From the IMG/VR virus record IMGVR_UViG_3300034104_003735, positions 1 through 45,906 of that record: a stretch of DNA of 45,906 bases, one strand, 5' to 3'. The stretch comes from a virus. The number at the start of each line of letters is the position of its first letter. Positions within the stretch are counted from its first letter, which is position 1. The notes below the pieces were generated by a model that searched no databases, had not been told where the DNA came from, and saw only the letters and a list, made by a program, of their open reading frames with translations. Below, piece by piece: positions 31,777 to 40,987 of this stretch. Made by a program: the position numbers and the translations under genes.

Positions 31777-31968
31777 TTAGTTGCCGCCGTATCCACGGGA
31801 GCCGAGGGAACCAAAGGAAGGCTTCTTGGCGAAGTCCTTCTTCAGGTTAGATTCGCCAGACTGCACCATGGCAGGCTCACGAGCTTCGGTAGAAAGCATC
31901 TTCGTGTCTTTCACGTCAACGCCTTCGAGTTTGGGAGGGGTATCAAAACCCATTTTCTTGATGTCCAT
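31777..31968 (-). CDS. Small hypothetical virion-region protein, 63 aa
   Basis: A Lys/Ser-rich small protein (DIKKMGFDTPPKLEGVDV, ending in SLGSRGYGGN) without recognised motif. It is located between the decoration protein and connector gene. Possibly a small virion or assembly protein. Transcribed in the same operon. Confidence 0.5.
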   Translation of the reverse strand: MDIKKMGFDTPPKLEGVDVKDTKMLSTEAREPAMVQSGESNLKKDFAKKPSFGSLGSRGYGGN

Positions 31969-31992
31969 ATTTGGATGTGTTGGATGTTTTGG

Positions 31993-32307
31993 TTACACGT
32001 CACCACCAACGAGGATGGTCAGGGTGCCGGTGAAGTCAGCAGGAGCGTCCGTTGCGGAAGCCTTGAGAAGAAGGTAGCTACCGTCCAAACTGGGAGCAGC
32101 GACCACGATGTTGGAATCAGAAGCAGACACACCGTTGTGAGCTTCTTTGATCTTGGCAAAACCAAGAGCCGAGGCGGGAATCTTGTTCGTCGTTCCGCCC
32201 TGACCGGTAAGGGTCAGGACGAATTGACGCAGAGTGAAGTTGCGGCCAGGCTGACGGTGTTCCCATCCGTCAACAAGTTGAACCGCAGTCTTTGCGAGGT
32301 CAGCCAT
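31993..32307 (-). CDS. Small structural protein, 104 aa (head decoration candidate)
   Basis: MADLAKTAVQLVDGWEHRQPG leads to a beta-rich body (VLTLTGQGGTTNKIPASALGFAKIKEA, then ILVGGDV). Compact beta proteins of about 100 aa right after the major capsid gene are frequently capsid-decorating or stabilising proteins, and this looks like one. It is separated from the capsid gene by only 4 bases, so it is co-translated. Confidence 0.55.
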   Translation of the reverse strand: MADLAKTAVQLVDGWEHRQPGRNFTLRQFVLTLTGQGGTTNKIPASALGFAKIKEAHNGVSASDSNIVVAAPSLDGSYLLLKASATDAPADFTGTLTILVGGDV

Positions 32308-32311
32308 ATGG

Positions 32312-33694
32312 TTAGTTGATGATCTTGCCGAGGTTTTCGATGAACATCGAGCGCTCAGGGAACTCGATTTCCAGACCAGCTTCAGTCATCCATTCGTCGA
32401 GGCGATAATCCGCATCGTTCGGCTGGCGATTCTTCAGCAGGGTGGTGTCGGAGTCCTGATACGGACGATAGGACATGCTGCCCATGTCCACGATCATGGC
32501 ACTGGACTGGAACATCGGATTCTCGTTAAAGACCGGACTGGTCTTGAAGTGGAGAAGACCGTTTTCAGTCTCGTACGTGGTGATCTGCATTCCGTAGGTG
32601 GTGTCCTTCTCGTTGTAGGAGCGAACGACCATGCCGTTCTTCTTCGCAGCCTGGTTAAAGCGGTGAAGGAACAGAGTGTCACACAGAGCCAGCTTCTCGA
32701 AACCGATCGAGGAGTTGTAGAGGAACAGACGACGCATCAGTTCGTCCCATTCTTCCAGGGTGACGTTGCCGCCAGCCAGGTTGATGTGACGCTTCTGGTC
32801 GTAGTCACGCCAGTCGACGTTGGAGAGGTCGGCTTCACCAGGACGGTATTCGAACAGACCACCGTTGGTGGTGTTGCCTTTGTCCCACTGGTCAAGATAC
32901 CACATCAGACCACCGAGCTTACGCTCAGGCATCGTGAAACCATCTTTGGTCGTGGTCATGTCAGTCTTGAACTCACCGAAAAGGAAGGCGAGTTCCATCA
33001 TGACAGAGTGGCGAACCTGAGCTTCACGGGCAGCCTTCTTGTAGACGCCGGTCTTGTCCCACTTCATGCCCATCTTGAGCGCGTTGCGAGTCCAGGGGCC
33101 GATCGACGTACGGAAGATCTGGGTTTGGTTGTAAAGGTCAACAGGGAACTTCACGCCGCCGGCATTAGCACGATCGCCTTCAGGCGTCGCGGTGCCGATG
33201 GCAGCGATGTTCAGACTGTTGTTGGCCGTGGTGTTGCGAACACCAGTCCAGGTTTCCAGAGCGCGCAGAGTCAGCACGTTCGTGTCGGTGTTGATCGAGG
33301 TAACGATCGCACGGCGAGCGGTGCGGCCGCTGCCAACGGTCAGTCCCTTGACCCAGACGATGTCACGAGTGCGGAACTCTTCCGCATTTGCAACGACGAG
33401 ACGGAGAGTACCGCCATCCGCCACCACGATACCAGTGCCGCCGTCGGTTTCAGCCGTGCCATCTTCCTTGACGAACGGGCCAACAGAGTTGGCTCCGACA
33501 GTCGTGGAACGAGGAGCTTTGTATCGCTCTTCGTAATGGTCGAACCGGGGCTGGTTCGTGATTTCAGTGTTGTCAATCATGGACAAGAAGGCCATGAGTG
33601 GCGCCATGCCGGTGGGGTTTTCCCACGCAAGCCGACGCCGTGCATTCAGGTGTTTTTGTGCCTCAAGCGAGGAGGTAGAACCAATACCGAACAT
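32312..33694 (-). CDS. Major capsid protein, 460 aa
   Basis: Begins MFGIGSTSSLEAQKHLNAR and has a SMIDNTEITNQPRFDHYEERYK segment, the beta-sheet-rich middle and the end WMTEAGLEIEFPERSMFIENLGKIIN. The pattern resembles the DUF5309 (SU10-like) group of HK97-fold capsid proteins. The long A-rich leader upstream (AACACAAAACAAAAAATAAACGACCT) indicates very high expression. It lies after the scaffold and before small structural genes. The family assignment is from pattern, the role from synteny. Confidence 0.75.
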   Translation of the reverse strand: MFGIGSTSSLEAQKHLNARRRLAWENPTGMAPLMAFLSMIDNTEITNQPRFDHYEERYKAPRSTTVGANSVGPFVKEDGTAETDGGTGIVVADGGTLRLVVANAEEFRTRDIVWVKGLTVGSGRTARRAIVTSINTDTNVLTLRALETWTGVRNTTANNSLNIAAIGTATPEGDRANAGGVKFPVDLYNQTQIFRTSIGPWTRNALKMGMKWDKTGVYKKAAREAQVRHSVMMELAFLFGEFKTDMTTTKDGFTMPERKLGGLMWYLDQWDKGNTTNGGLFEYRPGEADLSNVDWRDYDQKRHINLAGGNVTLEEWDELMRRLFLYNSSIGFEKLALCDTLFLHRFNQAAKKNGMVVRSYNEKDTTYGMQITTYETENGLLHFKTSPVFNENPMFQSSAMIVDMGSMSYRPYQDSDTTLLKNRQPNDADYRLDEWMTEAGLEIEFPERSMFIENLGKIIN

Positions 33695-33744
33695 AGGTCG
33701 TTTATTTTTTGTTTTGTGTTGAGTGAGCCACTTCGATCACGGGA

Positions 33745-34596
33745 TTAGTCCCAGAGTTCGTTGTAAGGCTCTTTTTTGCCTGGCCGACCAGGAGAACCAG
33801 CAGCGCCGCCATTGTTGACCGAACCGGCCATCTGACGTCGAGCAGGAGCCTGTGAAGGCCTGAGCGAGAATGTTGGATTGAACTTCCGAATCGTCTGCTG
33901 TGCAAACGAAGCAACCATGCGGATGCCTTCTTCGGGAGTTTTAGGACGATAGCCCGTCGCACGAAGGGCTTCGAAGATTTCAGGAAGGGAACCTTCCACA
34001 GTTTTCAGTGCCGGATAGGCTTTGACAACGTCATTGATGACGGTGCGCCTGGCGGATTCGCGACGCTGCTCGGCAAAGCTCTGCTCAAAGCCACCGACCT
34101 TTTCAGCCAGCTGCTGATGCAGAGCCTGAGCGATGGTAAGAACAGATTTTTCACGCGCATCGAGCAGTTCTTGGAACTGCTTGGCGCGGTCAGCCGCAGG
34201 CTTCTCAGGATCGAGTAGCGCAGTCAAGTCAGCCTCCGTGATGTCACGATAGCCGATCTGTTTGCGAAAAGCTCCCTGGTCAAACTGCTGTTGCTGTTGC
34301 TGCTGTTGCTGTCCACCGCTACGAAGAGCGGCAGTCACGGCTGCGGCAATGTCATCCGGGCCAAAGCCAGGCGAGCCGCTACGGCGTGAAGGAGGCGGAT
34401 TGCCACCAGCAGGCGGCTCATTGCCGTCGTCATCACGTTGACCACGGTAGTCAGGACTATCTGGATCGTCATGGATGGCAGGATCGTAGTCGTCTGGCGT
34501 ATTGTCGTCAGAGCCGGCTGGAGGATCGTCCTGCCAAAGATCGTTGTCACCATCTTCTGGACCGCGAAGTCCGTATTTATCAAGGTTCCATTTCAT
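33745..34596 (-). CDS. Scaffolding protein candidate, 283 aa
   Basis: A disordered acidic N-terminus (Asp/Gly/Pro), a poly-Gln stretch of nine residues, and then long helices (ITEADLTALLD, AEKVGGFEQSFAEQRRES). The basic C-terminus ends in KKEPYNELWD. It sits directly ahead of the major capsid gene as scaffolds usually do. Overlaps the upstream small gene by ATGA. No protease domain seen, so capsid maturation may use a different protein or no cleavage. Confidence 0.7.
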   Translation of the reverse strand: MKWNLDKYGLRGPEDGDNDLWQDDPPAGSDDNTPDDYDPAIHDDPDSPDYRGQRDDDGNEPPAGGNPPPSRRSGSPGFGPDDIAAAVTAALRSGGQQQQQQQQQFDQGAFRKQIGYRDITEADLTALLDPEKPAADRAKQFQELLDAREKSVLTIAQALHQQLAEKVGGFEQSFAEQRRESARRTVINDVVKAYPALKTVEGSLPEIFEALRATGYRPKTPEEGIRMVASFAQQTIRKFNPTFSLRPSQAPARRQMAGSVNNGGAAGSPGRPGKKEPYNELWD

Positions 34597-34772
34597 GTTG
34601 GGCGTTCAGTTTGTTGTTTTTCTTTCTTCTCCGTTTCGACCTTAATTTGTTGGGCGAGCCGATCGAATAGCTCGTTTTGAAGTTTCATCTGCGACAGCGT
34701 ACCAATGACTTGCTCACGAGTGATGACATCAGCGACATTGTTCACAGGCGTCAGAATCAACTCTTCTGCCAT
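34593..34772 (-). CDS. Small hypothetical protein between portal and scaffold, 59 aa
   Basis: A helical, acidic then basic protein (MAEELILTPVNNVADVITREQVIGTL, ending in a Lys/Glu/Gln tail). It starts 25 bases after the portal stop and ends with an ATGA overlap with the scaffold gene. A longer reading frame extends upstream into the portal gene, but the in-frame region there is unlike protein. Confidence 0.55.
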   Translation of the reverse strand: MAEELILTPVNNVADVITREQVIGTLSQMKLQNELFDRLAQQIKVETEKKEKQQTERPT

Positions 34773-34797
34773 GTTACGTTGCCGCTCATACTCATTG

Positions 34798-36663
34798 TTA
34801 AACCACTGGCGGAGGAGTCCCTGGGGTTGGAGTTGCGCCAGGAGCTGCTTGAGATCCGATAGTTTGCTGTCCGAGATTTGGAAGGGCTGGCGCTGGAAGT
34901 TTGAAGCGGCGTGTTTGGATTCCGCGGAGCGCGTAAATCTCTTCCATAAGTTTGTCAACATCATACATTTGGGCTGTTTGTGGGTTTCCGATAATCGCGA
35001 TAAGAAGTTCCTGCATCGACTGAGCCAAGAAGCCTTTCTCGCTCGGCATCGTGTTCTCAAATGTGAACACGTCACGAGCACCGATCAACTTCTCAACATC
35101 TTCTGGACTGAACTTCTCATAAAGTTCATCAAGGTCAGGCCGTTCTCCAAGATACTTCGCGAACATCTCGTAGGACAAACCGTAACGCAGATTGCACAGC
35201 ATCTTACGGCCCTGCGGCGCATAGCAATCTGTCCAGAGCAACGTCGCAATCATCTTCATGCGGCTTGACGCTCCGCTGTTAGCGGCACGATTTTCAGTCG
35301 CACTGCGCCGTCCTGGGCTGAACTGACCCATCGCATTCTCATTCACACCAGTCACCATCAGAAGCAGCCGCTGCATGTTATCAGCTTCGCTCATGTTGGT
35401 CGCCGTGTTGTCACGATACTCAAGCTGCTTCACATAACGCTCGATGCCATTCTTTGGCGCTCCCTGCATCGTCGTAATGATGTCGTTTCCATTTGCCAAC
35501 GACGCCATGTCGATCACGGATGGGTCAACAATCAGATTGCGACCGAGGTTCTTCCTCAGGCCCATCACGCGTGCGTTGATCAGATACGTCACGATTTCCT
35601 GAATGGAATGAATCGTGTCGCACAACGAAGCGCTCAAGGTTGTGCATGTATCCGGCGAGAGCAGGCCGACATTGTGCGGAAAGTCATCATGCACGTAGCC
35701 GTAGCGTTCGATAGAAACAATGCGCTGATCATTCGCAATGCGAACCAAGTGCAGAATCTCATACTCTTCCGGGCCGAGATCGAAATCTTTCGGAATCAAC
35801 CGAACATAATGCTCAGCCAGCACGACAACAAAGTCATCATCCTCGCTCATGTTCCGGCTGTTGTATTGCTCATCGTAAAGCATCGACAGCGCGTTGTTTT
35901 TCATGCGGCGATCCCAGGCGTCAGCGGCCATCCGCTTCACATGCTTGATGCCAGCCACCAGTCCTTTGCGCTCCAGCTGCTTGATGTAGTGAATCTTGTA
36001 TTCTTCTTCATCAGCAACCCACAGACCTTCCCGCCACCGAGTCAATGGCAGCGAAACATCCGGAAAGAACTTGAACGGCGAAAGGTTGTTGATGATGTTA
36101 CCTTCGTAACGCACAACTTCACGGTCACCGTTAGAAACCAGGTCGAAAAGATTCGAACCATTGATATTCTGCACAGAAGATTGTCCAGGAACCCAAACAG
36201 TTTGACGAACCCAGACTTCTTTCGTCACCGTGATGCCCATCCTGGCAGCATCCAGCAAAGACTGGTAGAACTTGCTGGGCCAGTGGTTTTCCTGCATTTC
36301 ACCGTGCAGAAGTTCCTCAGCAATTTCACGGATATCGCGATCTTCGTCGCCAACCTGTTCAAACTCATAGAACCTCCTGTTCTGCTGCATCAGCAAGAAG
36401 CAGAAAGCGACAAAAGTCTGAACCTGTGCAAAGCTCATTGGCACCACGAAACGCTCAGGCTCACCAACTTCTTCGGCTTCCAGGTCATTCTCATTCCTTG
36501 GCATTTCGCCACGATAAACGGACAAATTCCTGCGCCACCGTGCATACTCTTTGCCCATGATATCACGCGACCTGCTGATATTGTCTTGAAGACGATCAAA
36601 CAGTTCCTTGATATTTGCAGGAATGATTTCTGCTTCGAGCAGTTTCTTAATTTCTTGATCCAT
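34798..36663 (-). CDS. Portal protein, 621 aa
   Basis: MDQEIKKLLEAEIIPANIKELFDRLQDN, then YARWRRNLSVYRGEMPRNENDLE and FVVPMSFAQVQTFVAFCFLLMQQN, give the clip/stem pattern of phage portals. The middle has LSLYDEQY and a long helical stem, and the C-terminus ends in a Pro-rich tail. It follows the large terminase gene with a 17-base overlap. The portal forms the dodecameric DNA channel at one capsid vertex. ATG 36663 was chosen over an upstream in-frame start that would lie deeper in the terminase gene. Confidence 0.75.
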   Translation of the reverse strand: MDQEIKKLLEAEIIPANIKELFDRLQDNISRSRDIMGKEYARWRRNLSVYRGEMPRNENDLEAEEVGEPERFVVPMSFAQVQTFVAFCFLLMQQNRRFYEFEQVGDEDRDIREIAEELLHGEMQENHWPSKFYQSLLDAARMGITVTKEVWVRQTVWVPGQSSVQNINGSNLFDLVSNGDREVVRYEGNIINNLSPFKFFPDVSLPLTRWREGLWVADEEEYKIHYIKQLERKGLVAGIKHVKRMAADAWDRRMKNNALSMLYDEQYNSRNMSEDDDFVVVLAEHYVRLIPKDFDLGPEEYEILHLVRIANDQRIVSIERYGYVHDDFPHNVGLLSPDTCTTLSASLCDTIHSIQEIVTYLINARVMGLRKNLGRNLIVDPSVIDMASLANGNDIITTMQGAPKNGIERYVKQLEYRDNTATNMSEADNMQRLLLMVTGVNENAMGQFSPGRRSATENRAANSGASSRMKMIATLLWTDCYAPQGRKMLCNLRYGLSYEMFAKYLGERPDLDELYEKFSPEDVEKLIGARDVFTFENTMPSEKGFLAQSMQELLIAIIGNPQTAQMYDVDKLMEEIYALRGIQTRRFKLPAPALPNLGQQTIGSQAAPGATPTPGTPPPVV

Positions 36664-38293
36664 AGGAAGGGCGATGACGATGGGGATCTGTGATAAACGC
36701 TGGACTACGCAGTCCACCGGAGCTTCGCAGCTCTTTCATTGCTGTTTTTGCGTTGTTGACCGACAACTTTGGCAATCCGAGATTCTTAAAACTTGTCGAT
36801 CTGCGCTCAGGCGAAACATAGTGCAGGCCCGAATTAACCAAACGATAAAGATTCTCCATCATGTGGTCAGGAGCCTTCGCATAAGGCTTACCCGTTTTCG
36901 GGTCAAAGACGTAACGGTCAAACTCGTGCATTGTCTCAGCCAAAGCTGGCGAGAACTTTAGCACAGGCTGGCCGTTCCTATCACGTTCTTCCAGTTTCGC
37001 CTGGACGTTCAGAATACCACGGCTAAGGTCTTTGTCTGCAGGCTGCACTGTCAGGCCTTCCAGATCAAAGTCATCAACCATGCACCTGCCATCGTTCGGA
37101 TGTTCAATGAACGCAATCGGATCGCACAGAATCAACTCAGGCTGCCGGCCTTTCAACGCATAAAGAATCTGCCGTGCCAGGATCTTCGTCAGACAAGCAT
37201 CGAAAATCTCACGATAGAAGTATGTTGTGCCAAACGGACTTGTCGCAGCAAACAGCACAGCATGTGGAGTGCTTGGATGTGGGTCAATCGCGACGCGCAC
37301 TGTGTAGTTATCCGGTGGCGTGTAATGATCTTTCCAGCCAAATGGCACACCATCGTAACAATGCTCACTAGGATCGAACTGCGAATAGATCGTGCCGGCC
37401 AATGCCTTTGGCTTACCGTTGATTCGGGCATCCCAATGCTCTTTTGGAATGTCCTGCTTGAACATTTCGATATCTTCCTTTGACAAGTTCTCGTTGTCAT
37501 GAGTCGAACCAGTGATAAGCCACTTGCTCTCCTTCATGATCTCTAGACCTTCATCAAAGACAGAGCGAATCTGCCCAGGCGGAAAGAAATAATCATTAAT
37601 CCACATCTCTGTGATCGGCGTGCAGAGGAACCAAGCACTACCACCACGGTCAATCAAGCCACGAGCATACGCTTCCCACATGCCCTGTGGAATCGGCTCA
37701 TCCACATGAATGAAATCCCAGTCACTAGATTCATGACCTTGTGGATTTGACAGATAGGATTTAACAGTATCAATGAAGATCGTTGAGATTCCTCCATGGA
37801 TACTGTGAATCAGAATCTTACAGATCTGGCCTGTATTGTTCTTTTCGACGCCAGCAAACCATTCGGTCGGCAACAGCTTGAAGAACTTGCCACGCAGCGC
37901 TCCGTCGTTCTGATTCGTAAAAATTTCATCAGCCTTTTCCCAGTCCTGCACAAGCAGCACGCCTTTGACCGGACGTTTTGGAATACCAATCGTTCTTTTC
38001 GGATCTCCCTCAGGAATCCAGGCGCGATAACCGCGGCAGAACGAAATATCTTCCGCTGTTCCTGCAGTGCTTTTTCCCCACCTGTTACCAGTCCGCACAT
38101 ACCTACGCTTGCAGCTTGCCGCGCCGTGAAATGACACTTGCTTCGGATGTGGTTTGTAGTAAAGAATGCCATTCGCCTTCTTGTGCTTAACGCGGTCTTC
38201 CAGCATCTGCTTCTTCTGTCGAAGCAAGAGCAACCTAGCGTTCGACAAAGCCTGCCGATCGTTTGCGATTGTTTCTGGAGTGTTCTCTTCCAT
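36647..38293 (-). CDS. terL: Terminase large subunit
   Basis: At 548 aa, Walker A TGNRWGKST at about 68-76, Walker B DFIHVDEP with Asp198/Glu199, a coupling motif (AWFLCTPIT), and the RNase-H-like nuclease start VRVAIDPHP (Asp337), then LILCDPIAF. It packages DNA into the head with ATP hydrolysis and cuts concatemers. The ATG follows palindrome copy 5 directly (1 base), without a Shine-Dalgarno sequence. It is placed in the middle of the late operon, not near the small subunit. Confidence 0.92.
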   Translation of the reverse strand: MEENTPETIANDRQALSNARLLLLRQKKQMLEDRVKHKKANGILYYKPHPKQVSFHGAASCKRRYVRTGNRWGKSTAGTAEDISFCRGYRAWIPEGDPKRTIGIPKRPVKGVLLVQDWEKADEIFTNQNDGALRGKFFKLLPTEWFAGVEKNNTGQICKILIHSIHGGISTIFIDTVKSYLSNPQGHESSDWDFIHVDEPIPQGMWEAYARGLIDRGGSAWFLCTPITEMWINDYFFPPGQIRSVFDEGLEIMKESKWLITGSTHDNENLSKEDIEMFKQDIPKEHWDARINGKPKALAGTIYSQFDPSEHCYDGVPFGWKDHYTPPDNYTVRVAIDPHPSTPHAVLFAATSPFGTTYFYREIFDACLTKILARQILYALKGRQPELILCDPIAFIEHPNDGRCMVDDFDLEGLTVQPADKDLSRGILNVQAKLEERDRNGQPVLKFSPALAETMHEFDRYVFDPKTGKPYAKAPDHMMENLYRLVNSGLHYVSPERRSTSFKNLGLPKLSVNNAKTAMKELRSSGGLRSPAFITDPHRHRPSYGSRN

Positions 38294-38294
38294 G

Positions 38295-38319
38295 GTTGGC
38301 TTAAGCTACTTTAGGCGAC
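38295..38319 (-). repeat. Dispersed palindrome, copy 5
   Basis: Read on the minus strand: left arm GTCGCCTAAAG, centre TAG, right arm CTTAAGCCAAC. It fills the gap between the TGA of the preceding gene (38320-38322) and the terminase ATG, so it forms the 5' leader of terL. Its orientation follows transcription, as in the copies on the plus strand. Confidence 0.8.
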
Positions 38320-38937
38320 TCAGACAGTTGGTTCTGCTGCCACGGCTGTGGTTGTGTAGGAAAGATCGAGTTCGATCAGATAGTTACGAGTGACGACAGA
38401 CGGGTCGGAGATGAAGTCGTGGTCATCCATACGAACACGCGCAGGCTGACCAGAATTTCCTTGAGCGTCCCAAAGGCGTTTGAGCATCTTTGGAAGTTCG
38501 AGAAAGAAGTAACGGATATCTCCGGTTGTGCGGTTGGCTTGAGCGGCAGGTAACGTGTTCAAAGCTGGTGGCAGTCCAGTCAGCCCAGTGTTTTGAATGT
38601 TGAACCAAATGCGGTCAGGAACGCAAAGATTTTTAGTGATGCCGTTCGTAAAGGTCTTGTTTGTCTGCGTACCCTGCCAGGAGGCTTTGTCGGCCACGTT
38701 GAACGTGATGTAGTTCGTGGAAACTGTGACGTTTCGGATGTAGTAAATCGTGTTGGCAACGATACTGTCGAAGCTAGTGCTGAAAAAGATCGGGTCGTCG
38801 TTGCGAAGAAACTGGCTCATGCCCTCGCCATTCATCTTGAAAAGCGTGGTTGAGGTAGAGAGGACACTAATGACGATGCCGTTGTCAAGACGAGCACCAG
38901 CACCGAGCCAAGTTTGTGGTTTTGCGTCAAAGGCCAT
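38320..38937 (-). CDS. Structural protein candidate, 205 aa
   Basis: Begins MAFDAKPQTWLGAGARLDNGIVISVL, beta-rich and Thr/Asn-rich with a C-terminal strand (NYLIELDLSYTTT). It has the composition of a tail or decoration protein. ATG 38937 was chosen because it lies 4 bases after the previous stop. A longer start would overlap that gene by 47 bases. Function unknown, virion role inferred from location. Confidence 0.5.
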   Translation of the reverse strand: MAFDAKPQTWLGAGARLDNGIVISVLSTSTTLFKMNGEGMSQFLRNDDPIFFSTSFDSIVANTIYYIRNVTVSTNYITFNVADKASWQGTQTNKTFTNGITKNLCVPDRIWFNIQNTGLTGLPPALNTLPAAQANRTTGDIRYFFLELPKMLKRLWDAQGNSGQPARVRMDDHDFISDPSVVTRNYLIELDLSYTTTAVAAEPTV

Positions 38938-38941
38938 AAAG

Positions 38942-39601
38942 TTAACGATCGTCGCGATCTTTGATGATTGTTGTGTGATTGCCTTCACACAAACGTGAAA
39001 TCACCCAACCGAGTTGGTGTGGTTTGTTTGAAAGCGGGCCATCCAGCGCAAGCGAAACTTTTGGATGCCTGGCTGAAATCCAGTTAGAAAGAGCGACTTC
39101 GTCACAACGCCAGTCGTTTCCGTCGACTTCAATCTCACGAATGTAATCGACGAGATCAAGACCGCCAACGCGCGTAACAGCGCAACGGCCCATGACTGTC
39201 AGTGGACGGCGCGAAGGGCAATGCCAAATAAGGACATCGTTTTTGACAGCAAGTGAAGCAGCTGCAAGCCGATCTTCACGGGCTGGAACCTCTGGCGTAT
39301 CCATACCACGAAACCATGTCCAGTCATATCCGAGTTCGCCACCAAGGTAACGCCACATATGTCGCGCGTAGCCCAACTCCGGCGACGTGACGTCAAAAAC
39401 TCGAGTTGTGGGACCCACTGGCACAGACATGCCTGGCTCGCGAAAGACCAGTATATCGTAACCCTCTTGTCCGTTGATGACGAACTCAGAAAAACTGCGA
39501 AGGTGCTTGTTAGCATCGAACCGATCCGACATGTAGGCGCAGACAGAGATAGCACGGTCGTGCTTCTTCTCGCCTGATACATGTTGGAAAGAGAGTTTCA
39601 T
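38942..39601 (-). CDS. Glycosyltransferase-like protein, 219 aa
   Basis: Residues ~95-140 read WTWFRGMDTPEVPAREDRLAAASLAVKNDVLIWHCPSRRPLTVMGRCAVTR, a pattern I recall from a nucleotide-sugar transferase family in which a DxD-like 'RDxDS' (here RGMDT) precedes a REx-helix, 'WHxPSxRP' and a Gly-Gly motif. The sequence is plausible for a sugar transferase, but the match is not certain. It sits between two structural genes and starts by ATGA overlap, so a virion or host-surface modification role is likely. Confidence 0.45.
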   Translation of the reverse strand: MKLSFQHVSGEKKHDRAISVCAYMSDRFDANKHLRSFSEFVINGQEGYDILVFREPGMSVPVGPTTRVFDVTSPELGYARHMWRYLGGELGYDWTWFRGMDTPEVPAREDRLAAASLAVKNDVLIWHCPSRRPLTVMGRCAVTRVGGLDLVDYIREIEVDGNDWRCDEVALSNWISARHPKVSLALDGPLSNKPHQLGWVISRLCEGNHTTIIKDRDDR

Positions 39602-40020
39602 CGGCCGAAAGCTGTGAAGATAGCAGAAAGAGCACCAGGATTCATTTTGTATGCTCCTGTCGGAAGTTGCTGCGAATCCATGCTGTATTGACTGCCAGCG
39701 ATAGGATCAGGTGGCATCAGTTCGCCCTGCCGGTAAAAATCAGAATTACGCAGTTCATTCTGTCTGCCCATGGCTTGGCCTCGGTAATAGTCATCCATGG
39801 ACTTCATAGCAGGATTGCCGAGATTGAGCAGATAAGGGATCAGCGCATCAGCAAGAGCTTGCTCGTTAACAGGTTTAATTTCCGTTGCAAAACGATTTGC
39901 AGCGTTGAACGGTGCGTTGTAGCCGTCACGAGCCTGCACCATTTTTGCAGCTTCGCTAACAACGTTAGCAGCTAGCATGGGACTGGGCCGAGTCGAGGCC
40001 ATTCCAAAATCAGTTGGCAT
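39598..40020 (-). CDS. Hypothetical late protein, 140 aa
   Basis: A Pro/Asn/Ala/Met-rich, mostly soluble protein (MPTDFGMASTRPSPMLAANVV, then helical segments and MPPDPIAGSQYSMDSQQ). No domain recognised. It follows the amidase by 1 base and overlaps the next gene by ATGA. By location perhaps a virion or assembly component. Confidence 0.5.
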   Translation of the reverse strand: MPTDFGMASTRPSPMLAANVVSEAAKMVQARDGYNAPFNAANRFATEIKPVNEQALADALIPYLLNLGNPAMKSMDDYYRGQAMGRQNELRNSDFYRQGELMPPDPIAGSQYSMDSQQLPTGAYKMNPGALSAIFTAFGR

Positions 40021-40021
40021 A

Positions 40022-40579
40022 TTAAATAAAGGTTAGTAGAATTTCAGAAAGCTTTTCAGCGACTTCCAACCGCTTGGCTGGGTCAAGAATCGCTTTGCGA
40101 TCTGTTGCGTTGTCGATGAAACCAAGTTCCAAAAGGAAGCACGGTTGAAAGGACATGATGGCAAGACGAGAATGCTGGCTTTCGCTTTCTGTCTTTGCGC
40201 CACGGTCAGGGATACCAAAAATCTTGGCGACGGTCGCGGAAATCTCAGCTGCTTTGTTCTTGTGCTCATTCCCCCGATAGAACACTTCGACACCTGACGC
40301 ACGACCGCCGCCTTCGTTGCAATGCACGGAGAGCATCACAACTCCATTGTAGCGACGCGCCACCGAAGCACGTTCAAACACTGGAGCGGGATCTTTTGCA
40401 TTTGCACGTGTGCGCACTACTTTCACCGTCGCTTGAAGCAGTGCGCGAATTTCGTTCACATAGTCCATTGCAATCGTAGCCTCTTCGACACCAGCAGCGA
40501 CGGCTCCAGTGTCGTAACGTCCAATGGCACGGTTACCAAGACCGTGACCAGGATCGAGAATGATTGCTTTGGCGCTCAT
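40022..40579 (-). CDS. Endolysin: N-acetylmuramoyl-L-alanine amidase (Amidase_3)
   Basis: At 185 aa it opens with ILDPGHG (zinc His), contains GVEEATIAMDY (Glu), MLSVHCNEG (zinc His) and FLLELGFIDN (catalytic Glu), the four landmarks of Amidase_3. It cleaves the bond between muramic acid and the stem peptide. It lacks an extra cell-wall-binding domain and lies directly after the holin-like gene (1 base), forming a lysis cassette. Confidence 0.92.
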   Translation of the reverse strand: MSAKAIILDPGHGLGNRAIGRYDTGAVAAGVEEATIAMDYVNEIRALLQATVKVVRTRANAKDPAPVFERASVARRYNGVVMLSVHCNEGGGRASGVEVFYRGNEHKNKAAEISATVAKIFGIPDRGAKTESESQHSRLAIMSFQPCFLLELGFIDNATDRKAILDPAKRLEVAEKLSEILLTFI

Positions 40580-40580
40580 G

Positions 40581-40793
40581 TTAGTTATTCTTACGAGCCA
40601 GATAGGAAAGTCCGATTTCGCACAGAGCGGTGATCAGACTAGTGATGCCAACAGCAATGGTGGTGACTTCACTCGCATGGCCGTTCAGTTCAAGCCACGT
40701 ATAGAAAGGAATCAGCACATAGGAAGCACCTTTCAGCACTTGGCGAATGAGCCAACCACGAGAAGTTGTAAGAATGGCGAGAAGAAGTTTCAC
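40581..40793 (-). CDS. Holin candidate, 70 aa
   Basis: Two hydrophobic segments (about residues 21-36 and 44-65) are separated by a short polar turn, with a charged tail LARKNN. Size and topology fit a small class II holin. It starts by ATGA overlap with the lipoprotein gene and precedes the amidase, the usual lysis order. No holin family assigned from sequence alone. Confidence 0.6.
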   Translation of the reverse strand: MKLLLAILTTSRGWLIRQVLKGASYVLIPFYTWLELNGHASEVTTIAVGITSLITALCEIGLSYLARKNN

Positions 40794-40987
40794 TTGGAGC
40801 TTGTGGGTTGAATTTTGACAGCGCGATATTCTTCGCGAAGCTCAGCTGCTTTCTTGCCGATAGAAATGGAAAGAACAGTCAGCCCGTGGATATCCGTGCC
40901 TGTGTGTTTAAGCACAAAAGGCTCCAGCGTAGCGAGGCAGCTTGTCAGCGAAAGGCAAGCACAGGAGAGGATGATTCGAGTTTTCAT
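40790..40987 (-). CDS. Small lipoprotein, o-spanin candidate, 65 aa
   Basis: Signal peptide MKTRIILSCACLSLTSC has a lipobox LTSC with Cys17 as the acylation site. The mature part is a short, helical/charged chain (GKKAAELREEYRAVK). Lipoproteins of this size beside a holin and amidase are typically outer-membrane spanin subunits, so lysis of a Gram-negative host is implied. The i-spanin partner may be the protein encoded at 40984-41205. Confidence 0.65.
   Translation of the reverse strand: MKTRIILSCACLSLTSCLATLEPFVLKHTGTDIHGLTVLSISIGKKAAELREEYRAVKIQPTSSK

Noticed and set aside
32549-33748. A 399-residue open frame antisense to the capsid gene
   Set aside because: It mirrors a highly expressed gene with biased codons, which leaves the opposite strand open; no promoter or leader seen.
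34280-34310. Triplet (CAG/CTG) repeat as a mobile or regulatory repeat
   Set aside because: It encodes the short poly-Gln tract of the scaffold protein and is explained by coding.
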